Source: an uncultured SAR86 cluster bacterium (lineage in GTDB: Bacteria; Pseudomonadota; Gammaproteobacteria; Magnimaribacterales; D2472). Taken from it: a stretch of DNA of 64,000 bases. Of the stretch, positions 45,400 to 53,869 are shown in pieces. The position numbers and the translations under genes are program-made. The stretch covers positions 1 through 64,000 of the forward strand of contig CACKNK010000002.1 of NCBI GenBank assembly GCA_902601475.1, written 5' to 3'. The notes beneath the pieces were generated by a model, which worked only from the letters and a program-made list of their open reading frames with translations, was not told the DNA's origin and searched no databases. How positions within the stretch are numbered: position 1 is the stretch's first letter; each line of letters opens with the position of its first letter.

Positions 45400-45501
45400 C
45401 TATACTACAGGTGCAACAGCATAAATACTTGAAAGAAATAGAGTTACTAAAGTAAGTACCTCTACAGATTCAATGATTTTTTTCTTATGTCTATTGCTCA
45501 T
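45400..45501 (-). CDS. Hydrophobic small ORF upstream of glutathione peroxidase
   Basis: An ATG at 45501 opens a 33-residue frame with a charged start (MSNRHKKKIIES) and a membrane-helix-like end (VLTLVTLFLSSIYAVAPVV). The stop lies nine bases before the peroxidase ATG. Charge distribution and spacing fit a small membrane protein or a leader peptide in the same transcript. There is no Shine-Dalgarno sequence, and the terminator at 45509-45533 is directly upstream, so a read-through or separate promoter would be needed. I cannot exclude a chance ORF. Confidence 0.35.
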   Translation of the reverse strand: MSNRHKKKIIESVEVLTLVTLFLSSIYAVAPVV

Positions 45502-45508
45502 ATTTTTT

Positions 45509-45533
45509 AAAAAAGGAGGGCATTGAGCCCTCC
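45509..45533 (-). terminator. Strong intrinsic terminator
   Basis: Read on the minus strand, GGAGGGC (45533-45527) and GCCCTCC (45521-45515) form a seven-base-pair, GC-rich stem with a five-base loop, followed by six T. It ends the candidate small RNA. On the plus strand the stem is followed by ATTATTT, a weak terminator. It is the only textbook intrinsic terminator I noticed in the window. Confidence 0.85.
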
Positions 45534-45584
45534 ATTATTTCCAGAGAATGTCAGCAATACATAGGGGGAGAGGAGTGCTGACAA
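45509..45584 (-). ncRNA. Candidate small RNA or attenuator leader with anti-SD loop
   Basis: Transcribed on the minus strand from about 45584. Hairpin 1 has perfect arms TGTCAGCA and TGCTGACA (45583-45576 and 45556-45549) enclosing a 19-base loop that includes CTCCTCTCCCCC, the complement of a purine-rich ribosome-binding site. A short linker, TTCTCTGGAAATAAT, leads to a terminator hairpin and six T. Promoter, stem-loop and terminator make a compact unit of about 76 bases. The shape recalls rhizobial alpha-r14/cuckoo RNAs that carry CU-rich anti-Shine-Dalgarno loops, but I know no homologous family in gammaproteobacteria. It may act in trans on mRNAs or in cis on the genes at 45501-44848. Confidence 0.65.
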
Positions 45585-45589
45585 GTATT

Positions 45590-45617
45590 ATTATATGTAT
45601 TTATATTTAAATATCAA
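45590..45617 (-). promoter_or_regulatory. Near-consensus sigma70 promoter for the small RNA
   Basis: On the minus strand, TTGATA (45617-45612) and TATAAT (45595-45590) are 16 bases apart: five and six matches to the -35 and -10 consensus. The predicted start near 45584 coincides with the first base of hairpin 1. The rest of the gap, 45618-45777, is very AT-rich. It holds a plus-strand TATAAT at 45729-45734, a possible -10 for the fatty-acid gene, but no good -35. I see nothing else there. Confidence 0.7.
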
Positions 45618-45777
45618 TACTATTTATAAATAATTTTTATTAATTTTAAGATATAAACTCTATGAATTAATCAGCAATATTAAGATATGTATAGTGTATT
45701 TTCAGTATATTTAACAAAATAATGCCTATATAATTTCATCTCTATTCAGAGAATTTACAGAAAATAAGAGGTATTTA

Positions 45778-47922
45778 ATGAAAGGTACAGTTAATTACGA
45801 ATTACGAGGTGATATTGCAGTCCTTGAGGTTGATAATCCACCTGTAAACCCTTTAAGCAGCGGTGTTAGAGTTGGTCTTTGTGATCAATTTGATAAAGCT
45901 AATAATGATGAAAATGTTAGAGGTATTGTCTTAAAAGGAGCAGGAAATGCATTCATAGCAGGTGCAGATATATCTGAATTTGGTCAAAAAATGGAAGGTC
46001 CGGACCTCCATACTGCACTAAAAAACATTGAATACAGCGAAAAACCAGTTGTTGCGGCAATAAATGGGCCTGCTTTAGGTGGCGGTCTAGAGACAGCACT
46101 ATGCTGTAATTACAGAATTGCAACTGAAAAATCAATTGTAGGCTTACCAGAAGTTAATTTAGGCTTATTGCCCGGTGCAGGTGGAACGCAAAGGTTACCA
46201 AGAATAGTTGGGCCATCACAAGCACTCAAAATAATGCTTTCTGGGGTGCCAGTTCCTGCAAAAAAAGCACTTGATCAAGGTATTTTAGATAGCATTTCTA
46301 CCGGTGATTTAGTAGAGGATGCGATTAGCTTTTTGCATAAAAAGCTTGATGAAACAACTGAACATCCAAAGGTAAGAGACTTAAATGAAAAATTAGTTGA
46401 AGCACGTGGCAATGAAAACGTAATGGCAGAAGCAAAAGCTTTAGCATCTAAGTCAAGAAAAGGTCAATTTGCACCTGGTCAAATTATTAAATGTGTAGAG
46501 GCTGCAATTGAAGAAGATGATTTTGATGCTGGTATGAAGAAAGAATCTGATTTATTTCTAGAGTGTTTGCTGCATCCTCAAAGAGAAGCAATGATCCATA
46601 TTTTCTTTGGCGAAAGGACAGCTGGAAAAATATTAGATGTTCCTAAAGATACAGAAACCCAAAAAATAGGATCTGCAGGTGTTGTTGGTTCAGGAACAAT
46701 GGGTGGTGGTATTGCAATGAATTTTGCTAATGCAGGTATACCGGTAATTGTTCTTGATCAAGATGAGAAGAACCTAGAAAGGGGAATAGGTGTTATAGAA
46801 AAAAATTATCAAATGATGGTTGACCGTGGGAGACTTTCACAAGAAATGAAAGATGGTGTCATGAGCTTAATTACACCATCACTTAATTATGAGGATTTGG
46901 GTGACTGTGACATTGTGGTTGAGGCGGTTTATGAAAATCTTGAATTGAAACAAGAAATATTTAAGAAACTTGATGACGTAGTTAAGGGCGATGCTATTCT
47001 TGCAAGTAATACCTCAGGTCTTGATATTGATGCAATTTCATCAGTAACTGAAAGGCCAGATAAGGTAGTGGGTACTCACTTTTTTAGCCCAGCTAATATC
47101 ATGAGGTTGTTGGAAATTGTAAGGGGAGAGAAAACATCTAAAGAAACCCTTGCAACAATAATGAAGTTAGGGAAGGTTATAAAGAAGGCTGCGGTTATGT
47201 CTTTGAATGCTCCTGGCTTTATAGGTAACAGGATGCTTTATGGCTACACGCATCAAGCAAATATGTTGTTGCTTGAAGGTGCATTACCTAATCAAGTTGA
47301 TACTGCACTTGAATCCTTCGGAATGAATATGGGACCTTTCAGAATGTTTGACTTGGTAGGATTAGATTTAGGTTGGAGGGCAAGAAAACTTGCAAAACTT
47401 GAAACACCTCTTACTAATAAAATTGCAGATGCATTATGTGAACAAGAAAGATTCGGCCAAAAAAATGGTAAGGGTTTCTATAATTATTCTGATGGATCTC
47501 GTGCCCCTAACCCGGCGCCAGAAAATGAAGAGATCTATGTCAAGGTTGCAGAAGAAAATGGTTTCACTAGAAGAGATATTTCTGATGAAGAAATAGTTGA
47601 TAGATGTATTCTCGGTTTAGTAAACGAAGGAGCGAAGATCTTGGAAGAAGGTGTTGCTCAAAGATCAAGTGATATGGATATCGTTTATATCAATGGTTAT
47701 GGTTTTCCTATATGGAGAGGAGGTCCAATGTTTTATGCAAATTCAATTGGTCTAGACAAAGTACTTGAAAAGATAAATAAATTTGCAGAAAAAGATGAAG
47801 ATTTCTGGAAACCAGCAGATTTACTGGTTGCAATGGCTAATAATGGTGGGAAATTTGCTGATGCGCCAACCGATGATCTCAAAAAAGAGAAATTAGCATT
47901 TAAGCAAGAAGTTAAGTACTAA
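45778..47922 (+). CDS. Multifunctional enoyl-CoA hydratase / 3-hydroxyacyl-CoA dehydrogenase
   Basis: A FadB/FadJ-type 714-residue enzyme of beta-oxidation. The N-terminal crotonase domain (about residues 1-190) has AFIAGADISEF and GLPEVNLGLLPGAGGTQRL, with both catalytic glutamates. The dehydrogenase domain starts near 295: GVVGSGTMGGGIAMNFANAG (NAD), SNTSGLDIDAI, GTHFFSPANIMRLLEIVRG, and the C-terminal dimer domain. An AGAGG ribosome site precedes the ATG. No thiolase gene is adjacent, so its FadA partner must lie elsewhere. The long AT-rich upstream gap probably holds its promoter. Confidence 0.94.
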   Translation: MKGTVNYELRGDIAVLEVDNPPVNPLSSGVRVGLCDQFDKANNDENVRGIVLKGAGNAFIAGADISEFGQKMEGPDLHTALKNIEYSEKPVVAAINGPALGGGLETALCCNYRIATEKSIVGLPEVNLGLLPGAGGTQRLPRIVGPSQALKIMLSGVPVPAKKALDQGILDSISTGDLVEDAISFLHKKLDETTEHPKVRDLNEKLVEARGNENVMAEAKALASKSRKGQFAPGQIIKCVEAAIEEDDFDAGMKKESDLFLECLLHPQREAMIHIFFGERTAGKILDVPKDTETQKIGSAGVVGSGTMGGGIAMNFANAGIPVIVLDQDEKNLERGIGVIEKNYQMMVDRGRLSQEMKDGVMSLITPSLNYEDLGDCDIVVEAVYENLELKQEIFKKLDDVVKGDAILASNTSGLDIDAISSVTERPDKVVGTHFFSPANIMRLLEIVRGEKTSKETLATIMKLGKVIKKAAVMSLNAPGFIGNRMLYGYTHQANMLLLEGALPNQVDTALESFGMNMGPFRMFDLVGLDLGWRARKLAKLETPLTNKIADALCEQERFGQKNGKGFYNYSDGSRAPNPAPENEEIYVKVAEENGFTRRDISDEEIVDRCILGLVNEGAKILEEGVAQRSSDMDIVYINGYGFPIWRGGPMFYANSIGLDKVLEKINKFAEKDEDFWKPADLLVAMANNGGKFADAPTDDLKKEKLAFKQEVKY

Positions 47923-48455
47923 ATTTTAATATTTACTTCTGTTTCTTCAGGGATGTAAGAAAACAGCTCAATCACATCATTATTGAACATCCTTATACAC
48001 CCATGTGATGCTTTTTCGCCTATGAGTCCTTCTTCATGGGTGCCATGAATATATATGTATCTTTTAAAGGAATCTACGTTTCCACCTTTGTTATGGCCTT
48101 CTTCAAGTCCATCAAGCCATAGTATTCTTGATGTAACGTAGTCATTTTCATTATTTTGTCGCTCATGAACTATCTCAGCAACTTGATTCATATTTTCTCT
48201 ACTAACAAAAATCGTATTTTTTTCAACATTTGTTCCTATTTTAGTAAGAATTTTATGTTTTCCTAGTGGTGTTTTATAGGAATTTTCAATTTGACCCTCT
48301 CCAAAAGATGAGCTAGATATAGGGTAACTAGCTAACATCGATTTATCTTCATAAACGTATAGTCTTTGCTGTGATATATCAATTTCAATAGAATTATTAG
48401 CGCTTAAAAAACTGGAAAGAATAATAAGAGTTAATGCTGAGCTATGAATTTTCAT
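47919..48455 (-). CDS. L,D-transpeptidase (YkuD domain)
   Basis: A 178-residue exported protein. A signal peptide (SALTLIILSSFLSAN) precedes IEIDISQQRLYVYED and the YkuD catalytic motif YIHGTHEEGLIGEKASHGCIR, whose His and Cys form the active site. These enzymes build 3-3 cross-links or attach proteins to peptidoglycan. It overlaps lnt by 14 bases on the same strand and converges with the fatty-acid gene by four bases. The exact reaction is not known. Confidence 0.93.
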   Translation of the reverse strand: MKIHSSALTLIILSSFLSANNSIEIDISQQRLYVYEDKSMLASYPISSSSFGEGQIENSYKTPLGKHKILTKIGTNVEKNTIFVSRENMNQVAEIVHERQNNENDYVTSRILWLDGLEEGHNKGGNVDSFKRYIYIHGTHEEGLIGEKASHGCIRMFNNDVIELFSYIPEETEVNIKI

Positions 48456-49950
48456 TTAAAACTTTTCTTAAAAACAATATTATAATAAAAATTGAACAAC
48501 ATATTATGAGATATCTCATTAAATCATAACCAAAATTTACAAATAAGGAGTTATTTGTTATCTGGGGGACATTAAAAGAGATAATTCCTTGTTCATTAAT
48601 CTCCATTTTATCAACAATTGTTCCTTTATTATCAATAAAACCTGATATGCCGCTTGCAGTAGATCGTAAAATCCACCTATTAATTTCTTTTGCCCTTGAT
48701 CTAACAATCTGAAAATGCTGATGTGGACCATTTGACTCTCCAAACCAACTATCATTACTTACATTAACAACAATTGTTGAATTTTTTACCTTTTGTATAT
48801 AGTTATTTATATATGCTGTATCAAAACAAATAAGTGGCAAAATAGAGTGATTTCTAAAAGGAATGGTTTCGTCAGTGATGTTTCCAGGTTTTAAAAAAGA
48901 CATAGGTAAATCAAAGAAATCTATTAAGCCCCTTAGAATTGATTCAAATGGCAGAAATTCCCCAAATGGAACAAGATTTACCTTCTTATAACCGGATAAT
49001 TTTTCACTAGACAGGATTGTCAAAGTATTAAAATAATTAATTGATGTAGGAGCTGATTCAGATTGGTAGATACCGGAAATTACATTCAAATTACTCTCTT
49101 CAAGCCTCCTCACAAGATTGTTTCCATATGAACTCCTTTGCGTGTACGGAAAAGGAGATTCTGGCCAAACAATAAGATCTAATCCATCTTTCTCTAAACT
49201 CAAGCTGATTAGTCTATCTTCAATTGATTTCCCATAATCACTTTCAAATTTTTGACGTGGCCCAAATGAGGGCTGAACTATTCCAAATTTTAAATGCTCA
49301 TTGCTTGAATTATTGATGTCTAATTTTGTGGTTAGGGACGGTATTGCAAATGCAATTATTAATAAAATACTCAAACCATACTTATATTCTTTTCTTGAAC
49401 TAAGAGCTGCTGCTGAGACTATTAAATAAAATAATAATGAGCATCCGATCACACCAATTATTGGTATCAAAAAATCAAGTATAGTATCAAGGAAAATTAC
49501 TCCTGGTTGCAGCCATGGAAATCCTCCTAAGATAAAAAATCTTGCTGATTCAAGCAATATTAATATTGAAGATAGGATTAGTACATTTGTAAAGTTAGAT
49601 ATTCTTTTAATGTATATAAATAGCATAATAGGGAGCACGAATATACTTGAAAGTAAAAATCCTAGAAAAATTAATGCAGTGACTGATAAAGCTATGTTAA
49701 CATTTCCATGATAGTGAATACTCACTATTAACCAAAAAGTTCCAGCAAACCAAAGTCCAAATCCCCATAAGAGAATATGCAACCATTTGTTTTCAGTTGT
49801 AGAGCTAGTTAGTATCGAGACCAAATATAAATAGGATAATACTAGGATCCACTTTTGGTCATAAGGTGCAAAAGCAAGAAAAGATAATATTCCAACTAAT
49901 GCGGTTGTAAGATATTTAATCAGACGTTGGTTTATTAATTGTGATGCCAA
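48442..49950 (-). CDS. lnt: Apolipoprotein N-acyltransferase
   Basis: Adds the third acyl chain to lipoproteins in the inner membrane. Six N-terminal helices are followed by a nitrilase-like domain with the catalytic triad: Glu in VWPESPFPY, Lys in LVPFGEFLPFE, and Cys in LICFDTAY. Late motifs NVSNDSWFG and HFQIVRSRAKEINR are standard. The start is TTG at 49950 and overlaps corC by 35 bases. It belongs to the conserved lnt-corC-ybeY-ybeZ-miaB operon. Confidence 0.95.
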   Translation of the reverse strand: MASQLINQRLIKYLTTALVGILSFLAFAPYDQKWILVLSYLYLVSILTSSTTENKWLHILLWGFGLWFAGTFWLIVSIHYHGNVNIALSVTALIFLGFLLSSIFVLPIMLFIYIKRISNFTNVLILSSILILLESARFFILGGFPWLQPGVIFLDTILDFLIPIIGVIGCSLLFYLIVSAAALSSRKEYKYGLSILLIIAFAIPSLTTKLDINNSSNEHLKFGIVQPSFGPRQKFESDYGKSIEDRLISLSLEKDGLDLIVWPESPFPYTQRSSYGNNLVRRLEESNLNVISGIYQSESAPTSINYFNTLTILSSEKLSGYKKVNLVPFGEFLPFESILRGLIDFFDLPMSFLKPGNITDETIPFRNHSILPLICFDTAYINNYIQKVKNSTIVVNVSNDSWFGESNGPHQHFQIVRSRAKEINRWILRSTASGISGFIDNKGTIVDKMEINEQGIISFNVPQITNNSLFVNFGYDLMRYLIICCSIFIIILFLRKVLNENS

Positions 49951-50755
49951 TCTTTTTAACTTTCCTTTTATCAGCAGCTGTGACAGCTAAAGTCATATTG
50001 TTAACTTCAATCCTATCACCAACCTTTGGCAGCAAACCTAATTTGTGAATAAATAATCCACCGACGGTTTCTGCGTCAAGATCATCAAACTTTAAGTCAA
50101 ATTTTTTCTCAAATACATTTATATCTAATCTAGCGTCGGCAATATATTCAGTAGGACTCACTTGAATTAATTCATCAACGTCGCCGGTATCATGCTCATC
50201 TTCGATTTCTCCAACCAATTCCTCAAGAACATCTTCGATGGTTATCAGCCCTGATACTGATCCATACTCATCTATAACTACTGCCATATGAGATCTGTCG
50301 TTTTTAAATTCTTCAAGCATAGTGTCGGCTTTCTTATTCTCAGGAACTATTTTTATATTTCTTGTTACTTTTTCTAGAGAAATAGGGGTTTTAGAATGCA
50401 AAGCGGGTAATATGTCCTTGGCCAAAAGCAGACCCTTTACCTCATTCTTATTTTCTCCCATAACAGGGTACCTTGAGTGCCCTGATTCGATAATTCTATT
50501 TATAAATACATCTTGGCTTTCATTTACGTCAACTGTAACCATTTCAACCTTTGGGATCATTATTTCCTTCAAAGTTGTATCTCCAAGCCGTATAGCCTTC
50601 TCAGCTATTAATTGAGCTTCTTTATCAATAATATTTGTATTAAGCGCATGCTGTAAGACCTCTGATACCTCATTCAGAGATTTGGGTTTAAAAGATATTA
50701 GATTTTTTAGCTTTTTAAATGCTGTCGACGGAGGTTTTTCTTCTTCAGATTTCAT
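49916..50755 (-). CDS. corC: CorC/YbeX CBS-domain protein
   Basis: A 279-residue protein with paired CBS domains (EIMIPKVEMVTVDVNE, HSRYPVMGENKNEVKGLLLAKD, SHMAVVIDEYGSVSGLITIEDVLEELVGEI) and a C-terminal CorC_HlyC domain (ETVGGLFIHKLGLLPKVGD). It lacks the DUF21 membrane part. YbeX/CorC is linked to Mg/Co efflux and ribosome metabolism. It is downstream of ybeY, overlapping by 11 bases, and overlaps lnt. Confidence 0.95.
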   Translation of the reverse strand: MKSEEEKPPSTAFKKLKNLISFKPKSLNEVSEVLQHALNTNIIDKEAQLIAEKAIRLGDTTLKEIMIPKVEMVTVDVNESQDVFINRIIESGHSRYPVMGENKNEVKGLLLAKDILPALHSKTPISLEKVTRNIKIVPENKKADTMLEEFKNDRSHMAVVIDEYGSVSGLITIEDVLEELVGEIEDEHDTGDVDELIQVSPTEYIADARLDINVFEKKFDLKFDDLDAETVGGLFIHKLGLLPKVGDRIEVNNMTLAVTAADKRKVKKIGITINKPTSD

Positions 50756-51191
50756 ATGTATATGGATTCCTTATATTAAAGTCTTTAAGGTATTTTATTT
50801 CAAGTTCTTCCATGGCTTCTGCTTCAGTATTTTCTTTGTGATCAAATCCAAAAAGGTGCAATGTTCCATGTGCCAGCAAATGCAAGAATCTATCTCTGGT
50901 TGTTTTATTCTGCTGATTTGATTCTCTTGTCACAGCATCTATATTGATAGCTATATCACCAAGCTCATCATCTGCACCAATACCTATGTTTGGAAAAGCC
51001 AGTACATTTGTGGGCATATCTTTGTTGCGGAATGTTTTATTAAGTTTTTGCATCTCTGCATCATCGACGATATTCAGATTTATATTTTGTTTTGAGTTCA
51101 TATCGTTTAATAGTTTGTCTACTAATTTATCCATCTCGCTCTTGAAAGAACGTATATCTAAATCTGTACTGTTAAATATATTCAATGGCAT
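50745..51191 (-). CDS. ybeY: rRNA maturation endoribonuclease YbeY
   Basis: A 148-residue metalloenzyme that matures 16S rRNA and takes part in ribosome quality control. The zinc motif HLLAHGTLHLFGFDH (three His) and LNKTFRNKDMPTNVLAFP are diagnostic. The start at 51191 is six bases from the ybeZ stop once the frameshift in ybeZ is corrected, as in the usual operon. Confidence 0.95.
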   Translation of the reverse strand: MPLNIFNSTDLDIRSFKSEMDKLVDKLLNDMNSKQNINLNIVDDAEMQKLNKTFRNKDMPTNVLAFPNIGIGADDELGDIAINIDAVTRESNQQNKTTRDRFLHLLAHGTLHLFGFDHKENTEAEAMEELEIKYLKDFNIRNPYTYEI

Positions 51192-51196
51192 GAATT

Positions 51197-52154
51197 TTAG
51201 GAGTTCTCATGGTCAGCATAAGCATCGATTATTTTTTTAACCAATGGGTGCCTTACAACATCTTTGGAATTAAATTCTGTAATAGATATACCATTAACAT
51301 CCTTAAGAACTCCAATAGCATGCCTTAAACCAGATAGAACATTTTTTTGGAAGGTCTACTTGTGACATATCTCCATTTACAACAACATATGAACCAAAGC
51401 CTGTTCTTGTTAGAAACATCTTCATCTGATCAATGGTGGTATTTTGACTTTCATCCATAATAATAAATGCATTATTGAGTGTTCTACCTCGCAAATAAGC
51501 TAATGGAGCTAACTCAATGATATCTCTTTCAAATAATCTATTAGATTTATCAACTCCTAACATTTCAAATAAAGCATCGTAAAGTGGCCTCAAATATGGG
51601 TCTACTTTTTGATTTAAATCTCCAGGCAAGAACCCTAGTTTTTCACCCGCCTCGACCGCTGGCCTTATAAGCACTATCTTATCCACCTTCTCTAAAAGCA
51701 AAAATTCTATTGCCTTTGCAACTGCTAGATAGGTTTTACCCGTACCAGCTGGTCCTACACCGAAATTAATTTCATGCTTGTCTATGCTTGCTAAATAATT
51801 TTCCTGATTAGTGGTTCTTGGTGAAATTTGTTTTCTGGGAGTTTTAATGACGTATTCTTTCAATGACCTTAAATCTTCTTTTTTGTTATTTAATGCGGCG
51901 TGAATAATATCACTTGATAGCTCAATTCCCGAACAACAGTTGGCATAAAGATTTTGAATGGTATTGGAGGCCTCTTCAATAACCTTTTCGTCACCTTCGA
52001 TTTTAATTTCATTACCTTTATGGAAAATCCTGACAGAAAATTTATCTTCTATCAATTTTATGTTGCCGTTTAACTCCCCAACAAATGCGGCAATATACTT
52101 TGGGTTCTCAGGCTCTAATTTAAGATGTAAGGAGGAGATCTGCTGGTCTTGCAT
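51197..52154 (-). pseudogene. ybeZ: PhoH-like ATPase YbeZ with a one-base frameshift near the C-terminus
   Basis: The N-terminal part (52154 down to about 51349) is an intact PhoH ATPase: GVGPAGTGKTYLAVAKAIEF (Walker A), RPAVEAGEKLGFLPGD and FIIMDESQNTT (Walker B). After VDLPKK the reading frame changes: a run of seven T on the plus strand (51342-51348) is one base too long. Removing one base restores [15 protein letters not shown] and [17 protein letters not shown], the normal PhoH C-terminus, to a stop at 51197. As sequenced, the protein ends at 51303 with altered residues. It may be a sequencing error, a slippage site or a real mutation. YbeZ works with YbeY in rRNA processing. Confidence 0.88.
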
Positions 52155-52157
52155 TAA

Positions 52158-53480
52158 CTATTGAGTAAAAAGGGTGCCTTTGAGAGAGTTGGAAAGTGCT
52201 TCATCAATTTTTATATCTACTAATTTACCTAGAATATTTGGATTTTGGAAGTGGAAATTTACCACTCTGTTACATTCTGTTCTTGCTTGCATTTCCCGTG
52301 AATTTTTCTTTGATAAATCAGTTACGAGACACCTTTGAATTGTTCCTTCCAATTCTTTACTGTATGCGGCCTGAAAGTCGTTTAACCTTGATTGAAGTTC
52401 ATACAGCCTCTCTTTTTTTTCATCTAATGTTGAGCGGTCTGCTAGCTTTGCAGCCGGTGTTCCAGGTCTAGCAGAAAAGATGAAACTGAAAGAGGCATCG
52501 AATTTTACTTCATTAACTAAGCTCATGGTCATTTCAAAATCTTCCTTAGTTTCTGTTGGAAACCCAACAATAAAGTCTGAAGAAATTTTAATACTTGGTC
52601 TTATTTGTTTAAGCCTATGAATAATAGAAAGGTAATCATCAAAAGAATAATTTCTTTTCATATCTAAAAGAACTTTATCTGACCCTGATTGAACTGGTAG
52701 ATGGAGGTGATCAACCAACTGGGGCACATACTTATATATTTCTACTAAATCGTTAGTCATATCAAGAGGATGTGAGGTTGTATATCTTATGCGTTCAATG
52801 CCATTAATTTCCGCACTTATTTGAATTAAATCTGCTAAACCAAGGATTCTGCCGCTCTCAGAATATTTGTAACTATTTACATTTTGACCAACAAAAACTA
52901 TTTCTTTAACACCCTGCTCAGCTAATCTTGCTACTTCATCAAAGATTTGCCTTGGTTTTCGGCTAACTTCTTCGCCCCTGGTATATGGGACAACGCAAAA
53001 AGTACAAAATTTTGAACAGCCCTCCATGATTGAAACAAAACTGGAAGGGCCTGATGCCTCAGGTAGCAACAGTGAGTCAAACTTTTCCTCTATCGGGAAA
53101 GATACATCAACAGCTTTAATTTTATCTTCTTGATCTAATAGTTCAGGTACCTTGTGGAGTGTTTGTGGTCCAAAAATAAGATCTACATAGGGCGCTCTTT
53201 TAAAAATATTTTCTCCCTCTTGCGAAGCAACACAACCACCGACTCCAATTTTTAAGTTTGGGTTCATTTCTTTCAATTTATTGATTCTTCCTAGCTCTGA
53301 ATAAACCTTCTCTTCAGCCTTTTCCCTTATAGAGCAAGTGTTTAGAAGAATAATTTCAGCATCATCCGGTGACTGCGTTAGCTCTATATTTTTTTCCTTT
53401 TTTAGGATTTCTACAGTCTTCTGGGTGTCATATTCATTCATTTGACAACCATAGGTTTTAATATAAAGTTTAGTACCCAT
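52158..53480 (-). CDS. miaB: tRNA-2-methylthio-N6-isopentenyladenosine methylthiotransferase
   Basis: A radical-SAM enzyme that adds the methylthio group at A37 of tRNA. The UPF0004 N-terminal domain has cysteines in KTYGCQMNEYDT, LLNTCSIREKA and GGCVASQ. The radical-SAM cluster motif is EGCSKFCTFCVVPYTRG (CxxxCxxC). The TRAM domain is at the end. ATG at 53480 gives the family start; the frame extends to 53501 upstream. It is the first gene of the lnt operon and divergent from the DUF1820 gene, as in Pseudomonas. Confidence 0.96.
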   Translation of the reverse strand: MGTKLYIKTYGCQMNEYDTQKTVEILKKEKNIELTQSPDDAEIILLNTCSIREKAEEKVYSELGRINKLKEMNPNLKIGVGGCVASQEGENIFKRAPYVDLIFGPQTLHKVPELLDQEDKIKAVDVSFPIEEKFDSLLLPEASGPSSFVSIMEGCSKFCTFCVVPYTRGEEVSRKPRQIFDEVARLAEQGVKEIVFVGQNVNSYKYSESGRILGLADLIQISAEINGIERIRYTTSHPLDMTNDLVEIYKYVPQLVDHLHLPVQSGSDKVLLDMKRNYSFDDYLSIIHRLKQIRPSIKISSDFIVGFPTETKEDFEMTMSLVNEVKFDASFSFIFSARPGTPAAKLADRSTLDEKKERLYELQSRLNDFQAAYSKELEGTIQRCLVTDLSKKNSREMQARTECNRVVNFHFQNPNILGKLVDIKIDEALSNSLKGTLFTQ

Positions 53481-53490
53481 ATAACTAATT

Positions 53491-53820
53491 ATGGCCAACA
53501 AAAAGACAATCTATAAAATAATATTTCTTCAACTTGGAGAAATCTATGAAATTTTTGCCAAACAAATTTATCAAAGCGATATGTATGGTTTCATAGAGGT
53601 TGAAGAGTATATATTTAATAAAAATAAACAGCTAGTAGTAGATCCTTCAAACGAAAAGTTGAAGAATGAATTTAAGAGTGTTGAAAGGTCTTACTTGCCC
53701 ATCAATGCCATTATCAGAATAGATGAGGTTGCTGAATCTGGAGAAGCTAAAATTAAACAAACAAAAAATCAAGTTACGCCTTTTCCTATAAATATACAGC
53801 CTCAATCTAAGCAAGATTAA
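53491..53820 (+). CDS. DUF1820 family protein
   Basis: A 109-residue protein with YKIIFLQLGEIYEIFAKQIY, YGFIEVEEYIF and LPINAIIRIDEVAESGEAKI. These are conserved positions of DUF1820. It sits divergently next to miaB, where DUF1820 genes lie in Pseudomonas. The function is unknown. The C-terminal tail (FPINIQPQSKQD) is polar and likely disordered. Confidence 0.85.
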   Translation: MANKKTIYKIIFLQLGEIYEIFAKQIYQSDMYGFIEVEEYIFNKNKQLVVDPSNEKLKNEFKSVERSYLPINAIIRIDEVAESGEAKIKQTKNQVTPFPINIQPQSKQD

Positions 53821-53869
53821 GTTACCGAAATTTCACATATTAGTTACTCTGTAGAGTTAATATAGTTAT

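Noticed and set aside
51303-52154. ybeZ as a complete short gene ending at 51303
   Set aside because: The last residues are out of frame, and the true C-terminus continues in the adjacent frame to 51197.
53849-53862. Short near-palindrome ACTCTGTAGAGT before phoD, considered as a Pho box
   Set aside because: It does not match the PhoB direct-repeat consensus, and arms of five bases are easily found by chance.
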